From the NCBI GenBank assembly GCA_942492795.1, contig OW818639.1:124001-188000 (forward strand): 64,000 nt of DNA, written 5' to 3'. A program made the translations under genes and the position numbers. Shown in pieces: positions 24,668 to 31,464 of this stretch (positions within the stretch are counted from its first letter, which is position 1; every line of letters starts with the position of its first letter). A model generated the notes under the pieces. That model was not told the origin of the DNA. It saw only the letters and a list, made by a program, of their open reading frames with translations, and made no database searches. Source of the stretch: RGIG3178 sp942492795 (lineage in GTDB: Bacteria > Bacillota > Clostridia > Christensenellales > QAND01).

Positions 24668-26263
24668 TCATATCCCTAACGGTTCCCCCCAAATCCCGAT
24701 CAGCCGCTTGCGCCCGTCCTCCGATGCGTTGTAATAGTCCTCCCACTGGTCTTTTTCCCATTTGACCATCTTCGTTTCGCCCGGCACTTGTGAAAACTGG
24801 AAATACATTCTGTTGAGCGCCTGCGTCATTGCGTCGACGTCGTCGTCGTGCAGGGCGTTGGGGAACGCGGCAGCTTCTTCTATGACCTCGTCCCCCGCCA
24901 ACCCGGATGGTATAAAAATATTCCCGGCTTCAGCCATGCCCGAAATCGAGTTTGCTCGAGCGACTTTACCGCCCCTGGGTTCGACAGGTATGATGCCGGG
25001 AATTTCTGACCGTAGTATCGAAATGACTGCCGTTCCGTTCGCCTTGTCCTCGATATAGATCGAGTTGGGCGACAGCCGCCGTGCCATCTCTTGAATCGCC
25101 TTGACCGTTTCCGGAAAGTTCAGCTTCGCGTGCACACGATCAAGCAGATAGGCGTCGGGGCCGCGCTTACCCCAGCAATGGATCGCGACGTAATCCGAAT
25201 CCTCATAGTTTTTAAACGCGCAGTCAACCGACATGGAAATTGCGACGCATACAGGCGGGTGCATCGGATCGAACCGCCGAAACCAGTGTTTCTGAAATAT
25301 ACCGCCGCCCGAAGGCGACGGACGCTGCTGGTACAACGACGCGAAAACGTACGATCCAACATCCCTTTTGGTCTTAATTGCCCATGCTTCATCCCTTCCC
25401 GATTCCGGCCACAGCGCTTCCCCTTCGCGCCTTGCCAAAACATCGTTCTGTTCCGCCAAAAGCGGGATGGACAGCACCGTCCATTCGCCGCCGCCCTCCT
25501 GCGACAATATCCTGCCGGACAGGTCGTCTTCGTGCCAGCGCGTCTGGATGATGATGATCGGCGCGCTTGCGGACAACCTCGTCAGCGCGGTCGACTGGTA
25601 TTCTGCAAAAACCTTATCGCGCATGGTTTTGCTTTCCGCTTCCTCTCGGTTTTTCACCGGATCGTCAATGATCAACAGATCAGCGCCCTGCCCGGTGACC
25701 GAACCGCCGAACGACGCTGATACAAGCCCGCCGCGGTGATTCGCAATTTCCCAGTTGGTTGCGGATGCGTTGGATTTGGACAGGCTTACGCCGAAATTCG
25801 AACCGTACTCCTGTATCTTCTGCCGGTTTGCGCGACCAAACCTGGTTGCGAACTCCTCGCTGTAGGACAGCACCATCGCGCGCTTCTCGGGGTTTTTCCC
25901 GATAAAATACGACGGCAGTGTCTCTGTTACCTGCATCGATTTGCCGTGCTGCGGCGGCAGCCACAGCATCAACCGCTTGAGTTCACCGCGCAGCACCCGC
26001 TCCATCATTGAGCCTATCGCCTTATGATGCCGCGCTTCCTTCCACGCTCCGCGGTAGACATATTCCACATAACGGTTGTACTCACGCTTTGCCAATTCCA
26101 ACCGCAAACACGCGACGGCTTCCTGCCGCTGTTTTTCGCTCCATGTTTCCAATACAACCACATCCTCGGAAGTCCTCTGATCCTTTGGCAAAAGAAAATG
26201 CCACGGGGTATAAACATTTTCAATTTTTGTGATACGCTTGCGTTGAAAGGATGTGTGTTCCAT
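24668..26263 (-). CDS. Phage terminase large subunit
   Basis: This packaging motor has an N-terminal ATPase and a C-terminal RNase H-like nuclease. From the ATG at 26263 it has 531 residues. The Walker A-like P-P-Q-H-G-K-S is at about 103-109 and Walker B L-L-I-I-D-D-P at about 196-202. The coupling motif is Q-T-R-W-H-E-D-D. Nuclease acidic residues lie in S-V-D-C-A-F-K, Y-I-E-D-K-A-N-G and D-D-V-D-A-M-T. The start is uncertain: the ATG shares bases with the divergent 75-aa gene's ATG and lacks a good ribosome site, and GTG codons near residue 35 are alternatives. The usual partner, the portal gene, is displaced 5.5 kb downstream. Confidence 0.9.
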   Translation of the reverse strand: MEHTSFQRKRITKIENVYTPWHFLLPKDQRTSEDVVVLETWSEKQRQEAVACLRLELAKREYNRYVEYVYRGAWKEARHHKAIGSMMERVLRGELKRLMLWLPPQHGKSMQVTETLPSYFIGKNPEKRAMVLSYSEEFATRFGRANRQKIQEYGSNFGVSLSKSNASATNWEIANHRGGLVSASFGGSVTGQGADLLIIDDPVKNREEAESKTMRDKVFAEYQSTALTRLSASAPIIIIQTRWHEDDLSGRILSQEGGGEWTVLSIPLLAEQNDVLARREGEALWPESGRDEAWAIKTKRDVGSYVFASLYQQRPSPSGGGIFQKHWFRRFDPMHPPVCVAISMSVDCAFKNYEDSDYVAIHCWGKRGPDAYLLDRVHAKLNFPETVKAIQEMARRLSPNSIYIEDKANGTAVISILRSEIPGIIPVEPRGGKVARANSISGMAEAGNIFIPSGLAGDEVIEEAAAFPNALHDDDVDAMTQALNRMYFQFSQVPGETKMVKWEKDQWEDYYNASEDGRKRLIGIWGEPLGI

Positions 26264-26489
26264 GCTACGGATCGTTGAAGTAGACCGCTTTAACGCCAAA
26301 TCGGATTCCGGCAAGGTCTACACCCTTATAACGTATCAGGATTTTTTGCCCGCGCAGTCTAAGGAAGATCCGGGCGGGCAGGCAGCGGGGCCCAAAAGCC
26401 TGCTGACATCCACGGGCTTTCGCGTCAAGATCATCAATCCGCAAACCTTTGAGATCATCGCGACCGGAGAAACCCTTCATAGGATCTAA
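26262..26489 (+). CDS. 75-aa conserved small protein, paralogue of the gene at 13744
   Basis: It starts at the ATG at 26262 behind GAAAGGATGTGTGTTCC, nearly the same leader as its paralogue. The pattern is V-E-V-D-R-F-N-A-K-S-D-S-G, Y-T-L-I-T-Y-Q-D-F, P-G-G near the middle, L-T-S-T-G-F, and a final F-E-I-I-A-T-G-E-T-L-H-R-I. It diverges from the terminase gene, whose possible ATG overlaps its own on the other strand, so its control DNA lies inside the terminase 5' end. The function is unknown. Confidence 0.7.
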   Translation: MLRIVEVDRFNAKSDSGKVYTLITYQDFLPAQSKEDPGGQAAGPKSLLTSTGFRVKIINPQTFEIIATGETLHRI

Positions 26490-27007
26490 CGTATCTGCTT
26501 CAAATGAATAGTCAATATTTTAAGGCGCCTCGGTCATCGTACCGGACGCTGTTGTGCTGATTCTTGTCTTGTGTCCGATGTTTGTATGTTCAACACATAT
26601 AAATACAGATCGATATTCTTCGATATTTAATTATCTTGGCGTAACCGTCAAGACTCTTCCCCACACCAATACTTTGCTTCCCAACGGCCACTGCGTGGTG
26701 CTGTCGTTTGCAGGAACGGTCCCCGTTCCTGCCTGTTGGTGTTTGAGATAGAAATCTACAATGCGATCTTTTGCTTCTTGGGGTTTCAAAAGGGCCGCAG
26801 CCCCTTGCGGGGCGTGGGGCGGAGCCCCTTCAATATTGGGAGGCGGGCGGGTTTAGATAATTCACGCCGCAGCGATATGGAAGCCCAATACTCTGATCAG
26901 CGTATATGAAACCGAGTTAGCAAAGATTCTGCTGTATACAACAAATCGTATTATATCGATTTGTTGAATTGCCGCGAAAACGTTAAAACTTTTTTATCCA
27001 AGCTGTT
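26490..27007. repeat. Gene-free spacer with dispersed-repeat modules
   Basis: A TCGATATTCTTCGATAT motif is at about 26610. The GGCCACTGCGTGG module and a GGAACGGTCCCCGTTCC hairpin are at about 26680-26735. The AAAGGGCCGCAGCCCCTTGCGGGG and GGGGCGGAGCCCC/GGCGGGCGGGTTTAGATAA modules are at 26785-26862. No gene was seen between the two terminase genes. Confidence 0.7.
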
Positions 27008-27565
27008 TTATTCATCTTCCTTACAATTCTGCTTCTCCAACTCCTGTAGCATCGCCTTGATCTGTTGCGTCCCGATATCCCGCAGCCAATTATCGTGCAT
27101 GGCAATTGCCGGTTCCCCCTTGACCAGCGCGCGCTTTTCAAAAACCGTGCTGATAACGGAGCTTATCTCGCGTATGTCCGGCAGCACCAGATTGGCAATG
27201 GCTTTCGTCGCAGCGGTCTTTTCTTTTATCGAAATATCATCGTCTGCCATGATAGCCTCCACCGCTTTATCGAGCGTTTGCTGTCCCACAAGCGCGGCCT
27301 GCATTCGCCGCTCCAACAGCTCCGCGCCAAGCATCACAATGCGTCCCGCCTGATCGGCAAACTCCGATATGTTCATGGGCTGCACACGCTGCAGCCCATC
27401 ACCCGTACCACGATTGCGCAGTTTCGCTTTTTCCGCTTCAAACGGTATGCTTTGAGATGCCCCTGCGCTGTCATTCGCACCTTCTTGATGTGCACCCGAA
27501 TCCGCATCACCGGCAATGCCGGGCAAGCTTTTTAAGCGACCTACGCCTTTGCCATTATTGATCAA
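27008..27565 (-). CDS. Probable phage terminase small subunit
   Basis: The 185-aa protein starts at a TTG (27565) behind GGAGGAG. The first 65 residues are polar and probably disordered. Helices follow (I-S-E-F-A-D-Q-A-G-R-I-V-M-L-G-A-E-L-L-E-R-R-M, then S-I-K-E-K-T-A-A-T-K-A-I) and a charged tail (L-Q-E-L-E-K-Q-N). It is the first phage gene of the minus-strand series, directly upstream of the large subunit. Position and helical content fit a small terminase, but the sequence alone is not decisive. Confidence 0.5.
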   Translation of the reverse strand: MINNGKGVGRLKSLPGIAGDADSGAHQEGANDSAGASQSIPFEAEKAKLRNRGTGDGLQRVQPMNISEFADQAGRIVMLGAELLERRMQAALVGQQTLDKAVEAIMADDDISIKEKTAATKAIANLVLPDIREISSVISTVFEKRALVKGEPAIAMHDNWLRDIGTQQIKAMLQELEKQNCKEDE

Positions 27566-27684
27566 TCGGCACTCCTCCTCGCCGTTTGTTTTATGCGCGG
27601 CACGGGTTCTGTCCGCCCGTTTTCGTGCTTTGCCGTTTGGTGTGCAAAATGCCCGTTATCACTATGCTATCCTGATTTATGCAA

Positions 27685-27710
27685 CAAAAAAGACCATGTT
27701 TTTCATGGCC
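27685..27710 (-). terminator. Rho-independent terminator of the secreted-protein cluster
   Basis: On minus, GGCCATG-AAAAA-CATGGTC is followed by TTTTTT. It lies 130 bases after the last gene of the 29059-27839 cluster and separates it from the phage. Confidence 0.8.
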
Positions 27711-27753
27711 TTGATGACAATTCTTTACAAATCGGGGTGATACGCTTTTGCGG

Positions 27754-27807
27754 ACTTCACCGTGACCAGTATACAACGGGAGAACCTATCATTTGCTATC
27801 CTTTTTT
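27754..27807 (+). repeat. 54-bp repeat shared with 19971-20024
   Basis: Second copy of the ACTTCACC / TGACCAGTATACA / AACCTATCATTT unit, same orientation, about six mismatches. Confidence 0.65.
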
Positions 27808-27838
27808 ACACATTAGGACGCGACCGACGTAAGATGTT

Positions 27839-28297
27839 CTATACGACAAATATGGCTTTAAGATCCAACGTTTCCGTTTTGCCGTCCAGATCGATGGTTA
27901 CACGAACAACGGCGTCCTGCATTACAAGCGCACAATTTCCTCCTCCACCCGCTATCCTGAAGGTCTTTTCAAAAAGGGGTGGGTCGCCTTCCTCAATGCA
28001 CTGTTGCAGCGAGCTGATGCCCGTCCCCCTGTCACAGACGATCTGAACCTGTTTGACCGATGCCAGATCCGAAAGTTCTCCCTTGTAGGTGATGGTAAGC
28101 AGTGTCGATTCCTTGTTCTGATAGTGCAGCGTACCGTCTATTCGAAAGAATCTTTCCGTGCTATCCGCCAAAAATTCGCCTGTGAAATTTGGCGATTGCC
28201 CCCTGAATATCGTGCGGTGTACCTTAAAATCATTGTTCGAGCACCCGACGATCAGAAACACCAGTATGGCAATCAATCCGGCCATTCGTTTTTTCAA
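27839..28297 (-). CDS. Lipoprotein of unknown function
   Basis: The protein has 152 residues from the TTG at 28297 (AGGAG 8 bases upstream); GTG codons at 28306 and 28303 are too close to that site. A lipoprotein signal ends in L-I-V-G-C at about residue 18. The rest is a beta-rich domain with repeated strands (L-L-T-I-T-Y-K-G-E-L, V-V-R-V-T-I-D-L-D-G-K-T-E-T-L-D-L-K-A-I). It is the last gene of a three-gene cluster of small exported proteins. No family is recognised. Confidence 0.7.
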   Translation of the reverse strand: MKKRMAGLIAILVFLIVGCSNNDFKVHRTIFRGQSPNFTGEFLADSTERFFRIDGTLHYQNKESTLLTITYKGELSDLASVKQVQIVCDRGTGISSLQQCIEEGDPPLFEKTFRIAGGGGNCALVMQDAVVRVTIDLDGKTETLDLKAIFVV

Positions 28298-28344
28298 GCA
28301 CACCACTCCTTTGATCCTGCGGATATAGTGATCGCATCACCGCG

Positions 28345-28647
28345 TTATCGTTCCGCTGCCCGGAACGGATTGCGCTGCGCAAACGCCGTGCCTTTCTCCA
28401 AAATAGCTCTTAGGAACCAGTTGTTTAAGACCTCCGGATCGTCGATGCGCGCGATTGTATTCATCGGCAGGTTTGCCGACAGCGACAGCGACTCCGTTGT
28501 GTCGTTGTACTGCACCTGGATGCAAAGCGTGCGCATTTGCTCGTCAAACGCTTGCTCGGATATGTTCGCGGCTTTCTGTGCCTCGTCCCCGTAATTGCTC
28601 CAGGCAAACTGGTATTCAATGGGCCACAGCTTCGCCACGCTGTCCAT
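28345..28647 (-). CDS. Small hypothetical protein, probably N-terminally truncated
   Basis: The 100-aa frame starts at an ATG without a ribosome site. The frame is open a few codons further upstream (S-E-R-V-S-P), so the original start may be lost. It has no signal peptide, unlike both neighbours. The D-D-P-E-V-L-N-N-W-F-L-R-A-I segment recalls the D-D-P-Q-K-L motif of the proteins at 6351-7634, a weak similarity. It could be a decayed member of the same secreted family. Confidence 0.5.
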   Translation of the reverse strand: MDSVAKLWPIEYQFAWSNYGDEAQKAANISEQAFDEQMRTLCIQVQYNDTTESLSLSANLPMNTIARIDDPEVLNNWFLRAILEKGTAFAQRNPFRAAER

Positions 28648-28660
28648 CGGCGATACGCGT

Positions 28661-29059
28661 TCAGATCCGCACGGAGCCCTTCATCATCTCATTGGACGCG
28701 TTGGGATGATCGACAAGAAAATACTTAAAAAGTCCGGACGGCGGCATAAAGAACACGTTGAACGAATAGAGAGACATCTCCGTTTTGGGTGCTACGATGA
28801 CCCAATAATGGTAATAGGTGCGTTCATGCGCTTTGATCTTTACACATTGCAGCAGTTTTGCTTCGAAAAACTTGCCTTGTGCGACCGCGATTGATTTCAC
28901 CCTGTAATAATCCTTCATGTTTTGACTGATCGCCGGATGGGACAGGGATAATTCCCGGTATTGGGCCCGACAGGATATCGGAACAACACACAGCAGTACC
29001 GTCAACAACAACGCGAGCAGGACAGGATATTTATGGAGCGCCGTATTGTTTGTTGTCAT
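28661..29059 (-). CDS. Small exported hypothetical protein
   Basis: Of 132 residues, an N-terminal export signal (11-30, L-L-A-L-L-L-T-V-L-L-C-V-V) ends near P-I-S-C, possibly a lipobox. The mature part has K-A-H-E-R-T-Y-Y-H-Y-W-V-I-V-A-P and an aromatic C-terminal stretch (S-F-N-V-F-F-M-P-P-S-G). It is the first gene of the cluster that ends at the terminator at 27685. The function is unknown. Confidence 0.65.
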   Translation of the reverse strand: MTTNNTALHKYPVLLALLLTVLLCVVPISCRAQYRELSLSHPAISQNMKDYYRVKSIAVAQGKFFEAKLLQCVKIKAHERTYYHYWVIVAPKTEMSLYSFNVFFMPPSGLFKYFLVDHPNASNEMMKGSVRI

Positions 29060-29353
29060 AACTTTCTCTCTTTATAAAATTATCTCTCATTATATAAACG
29101 GCACAACATCGCGTTTGGTTACAGGAATCGACGAATTTTTTTATTTATTTTATCGATCATCGTTTGCGATGTGTGTATTGCGTTGTTATGCTACAATTTG
29201 AATACAATATAAATCGAATTCTTTCAATGTGTATTGGCTTTTGATTGAAGAATCGCTACGTGCCGGATGTTCCTAAGCCTTGAGTGTCCTTGTCGTATCG
29301 GTATTTGGGTTTGCGGGTATAGACGCTTTGCAGATCATTGCTGTCGGATAGAA

Positions 29354-29381
29354 AAGAAGAAGCCCTTTCGGGTTTCTTCTT
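29354..29381. terminator. Strong hairpin in a gene-free stretch
   Basis: AAGAAGAAGCCC, TTTC loop, GGGTTTCTTCTT form a 12-bp stem with one G-U pair. The surrounding 29060-29592 holds no convincing gene. On minus a T-rich tract follows the stem, so it may end a minus transcript. A TACAAT box near 29188 would allow a short plus-strand RNA ending here. Confidence 0.5.
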
Positions 29382-29592
29382 GCCGTTATGATTCCAAACT
29401 CTCCTGAAAGGATAATGGCTGTGCCTCTTGTACGACATTGTTTGCCCAATAATCGACCGTATAGTGCGCCACAAAATCGAAATTTCTACTTTCTTCGATG
29501 GATCGTGATCTTCCATATAATTTTTACATGAAAGTGATAATAACTTCTTAGTCTATCCATTGGAGCGATTGGCGCATATAGATAACTCCCAC

Positions 29593-29621
29593 TTAAACCT
29601 TCCACCTCTTTATGGTATGAT
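29593..29621 (+). promoter_or_regulatory. Sigma A-type promoter of the IMP cyclohydrolase gene
   Basis: TTAAAC (29593-29598), a 17-base spacer and TATGAT (29616-29621) preceded by TGG, an extended -10. It lies 53 bases before the start codon. Confidence 0.6.
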
Positions 29622-29674
29622 TGTTCCATCATCAACCTTTATCAAACCGTACCTATACGAAAGGATCGTTTACC

Positions 29675-30400
29675 ATGAACGCGGAACAAACAGCATTGCA
29701 CAACGAACAAAAACTGTCACAGAACAGCTATCCCGGCAGGGGCATCATCATCGGCATGACCCCAAACCGGCAGCACTATGTTCAGATCTACTGGATCATG
29801 GGCAGAAGCGCTAACAGCCAGAACCGGATATTTGAGGCGGAAGGCGCCAATGTCAGGACAAAAGCTTTCGATGAAGCGAAAATGGAAGACCCGAGCCTGA
29901 TTATCTACTATCCGGTCCGAGTCTTTGATAATTACCATATTGTGAGCAACGGCGACCAGACAGATACGATCTATGAACACAAGCGCAACGGCCAATCGTT
30001 TGAAACCGCTTTGAACACACGGGAGTTCGAACCCGATCCGCCGAATTATACGCCGCGCATCTCGGGATTTATCGATGCGCGTGCGGATGCGGCAAGCTAT
30101 GGACTGTCCATTCTCAAATCGGTAAACCATGATTCGCAGTTGTGTCAGCGAAACCACTTTACCTACAGCGGCTTTACCGGCGGCTTTGGGCATTGCATCC
30201 ATACCTACAACGAGGACGGCAACCCGCTTCCCTCGTTTGATTCAGAACCCTATCTTGTCACATTGAAGGATCGTATACGCGACAACGCGGAACACTTCTG
30301 GGATCTTTTAAACGAAACGAATCGGGTCTCCCTGCTGGTCAAGTATATCGATGCGCAGGATCATACGACAACCCTTACGATCATCAACAAAAACGTATAA
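29675..30400 (+). CDS. IMP cyclohydrolase (PurO-like)
   Basis: The 241-aa protein would catalyse the last step of purine synthesis, ring closure of FAICAR to IMP. The family signature is Y-P-G-R-G-I-I-I-G-M at about 20-29, then Y-V-Q-I-Y-W-I-M-G-R-S-A-N-S-Q-N-R, P-D-P-P-N-Y-T-P-R-I-S-G and a G-F-G-H-C-I-H-T-Y motif near 170. The ATG at 29675 is chosen because AAAGGA lies 10 bases upstream and the longer frame adds no family residues. The gene is monocistronic with its own promoter and terminator, not in a pur operon. Confidence 0.85.
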   Translation: MNAEQTALHNEQKLSQNSYPGRGIIIGMTPNRQHYVQIYWIMGRSANSQNRIFEAEGANVRTKAFDEAKMEDPSLIIYYPVRVFDNYHIVSNGDQTDTIYEHKRNGQSFETALNTREFEPDPPNYTPRISGFIDARADAASYGLSILKSVNHDSQLCQRNHFTYSGFTGGFGHCIHTYNEDGNPLPSFDSEPYLVTLKDRIRDNAEHFWDLLNETNRVSLLVKYIDAQDHTTTLTIINKNV

Positions 30401-30437
30401 ACCTATGCAGTCGGGCACATTGTTATCGTTATAAAAA

Positions 30438-30468
30438 AACAGCCAAGGAATACCCCGGCTGTTTTTTG
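30438..30468 (+). terminator. Rho-independent terminator after IMP cyclohydrolase
   Basis: AACAGCC (30438-30444) pairs with GGCTGTT (30457-30463), followed by a T run. It also faces the convergent sugar-transferase gene. Confidence 0.8.
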
Positions 30469-30508
30469 TATGTCCCCTGTTTCGCTCAGGCTCCGGCTCT
30501 GCCGCTGT

Positions 30509-31198
30509 TCATCGGGGTTTTTTTTGGCCTTCGAGCAAACCCTTACGGGATAAGACGATAACAGCAGAGCGCCAGAGTATTTTAGCGTCCAGAATGATGC
30601 CGATTCTGTTAAAATACAGCTCGTCATATTTGACTTTTTGGAGATTTGTCAATAAATTCCTTCCTCTTATCTGAGCAAGTCCCGTAATGCCGGGTTTTAA
30701 AGAGTAGACGCCTTTTTGCATGCGAATGGCATGAATGTCCTGCTCATTCGGGATAAGCGGCCGCGGGCCGACAAGGCTCATGTTGCCCTTGAGCACATTG
30801 TAGAATTGTGGGATTTCGTCAATGCTTGTCCTTCGCAAGAACTCGCCAAGCTTTGTAATGAATTGATCGGAGTTTTCAAACTCTGCAGTCGGCATGTTGG
30901 CCGGAGCTTTGGAACTCATGGTGCGAAATTTATACACCTTGATGAGCCTGCCGTTTTTGCCAACCCTTTGCTGGCAGAAAAAAACCGGGCCATCGTTGCC
31001 CAGCAATATCAGAACACTCACGATCAAAAAAACCGGGGACAATACAACGAGCAATATCGATGAAAACAAAATATCATAGAGTCTCTTGATCGGCAAGAAC
31101 AGAAGCTGCCCGACAGAAAACAGGCCTTTCCATTGAGAAAAAGACATAGTTGCATGCCGGTTGTACTTTACAATGGTATCCAGTTCTATTTCCGCCAA
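30509..31198 (-). CDS. Polyprenyl-phosphate sugar phosphotransferase (bacterial sugar transferase)
   Basis: This 229-aa protein moves a sugar-1-phosphate onto undecaprenyl phosphate to start exopolysaccharide or glycan synthesis. One hydrophobic segment (about 45-68, I-L-F-S-S-I-L-L-V-V-L-S-P-V-F) is followed by family motifs: Q-Q-R-V-G-K-N-G, K-V-Y-K-F-R-T-M, L-R-R-T-S-I-D-E-I-P-Q-F-Y-N-V-L-K-G-N-M-S, G-P-R-P-L-I, and P-G-I-T-G-L-A-Q-I-R-G-R. The start is a TTG with a weak ribosome site. No glycosyltransferase neighbours are present, so it is an isolated initiating enzyme. Confidence 0.85.
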   Translation of the reverse strand: MAEIELDTIVKYNRHATMSFSQWKGLFSVGQLLFLPIKRLYDILFSSILLVVLSPVFLIVSVLILLGNDGPVFFCQQRVGKNGRLIKVYKFRTMSSKAPANMPTAEFENSDQFITKLGEFLRRTSIDEIPQFYNVLKGNMSLVGPRPLIPNEQDIHAIRMQKGVYSLKPGITGLAQIRGRNLLTNLQKVKYDELYFNRIGIILDAKILWRSAVIVLSRKGLLEGQKKPR

Positions 31199-31365
31199 CG
31201 GCTCTCACCACACTTGTCCCGTTTTCAACGATGTTTACGCCAACATTGAAAGCCGGAATGATTTTTCATTGGAAGTTGCAATTTGATTATCGGTATCATT
31301 ATACACTATATCCGCATATTTTCAATGGCATATAGTTCCTTCGTTTTCGATATTATTCGACGTTT

Positions 31366-31422
31366 TTCGACATTTTCCTGACGGTGTATACAATTGTCGA
31401 AATATGTAAATAAAGGTATACT
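31366..31422 (+). promoter_or_regulatory. Promoter overlapping Spo0A-box-like sites
   Basis: TTGTCG (31394-31399), a 17-base spacer and TATACT (31417-31422) form a good sigma A promoter. The -35 overlaps TGTCGAA (31395-31401), and an inverted TTCGACA lies at 31366-31372; both match the Spo0A box core. Control of the HD-GYP gene by Spo0A is inference. Confidence 0.55.
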
Positions 31423-31464
31423 TTTTACAATGGTCTTCAGGGTTTCTAGGGAGGAGTTTAACCT

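Noticed and set aside
29256..29516. Minus-strand 86-codon frame
   Set aside because: It runs through a strong hairpin and has no ribosome site. The last part (K-P-K-Y-R-Y-D-K-D) looks protein-like but cannot be supported.
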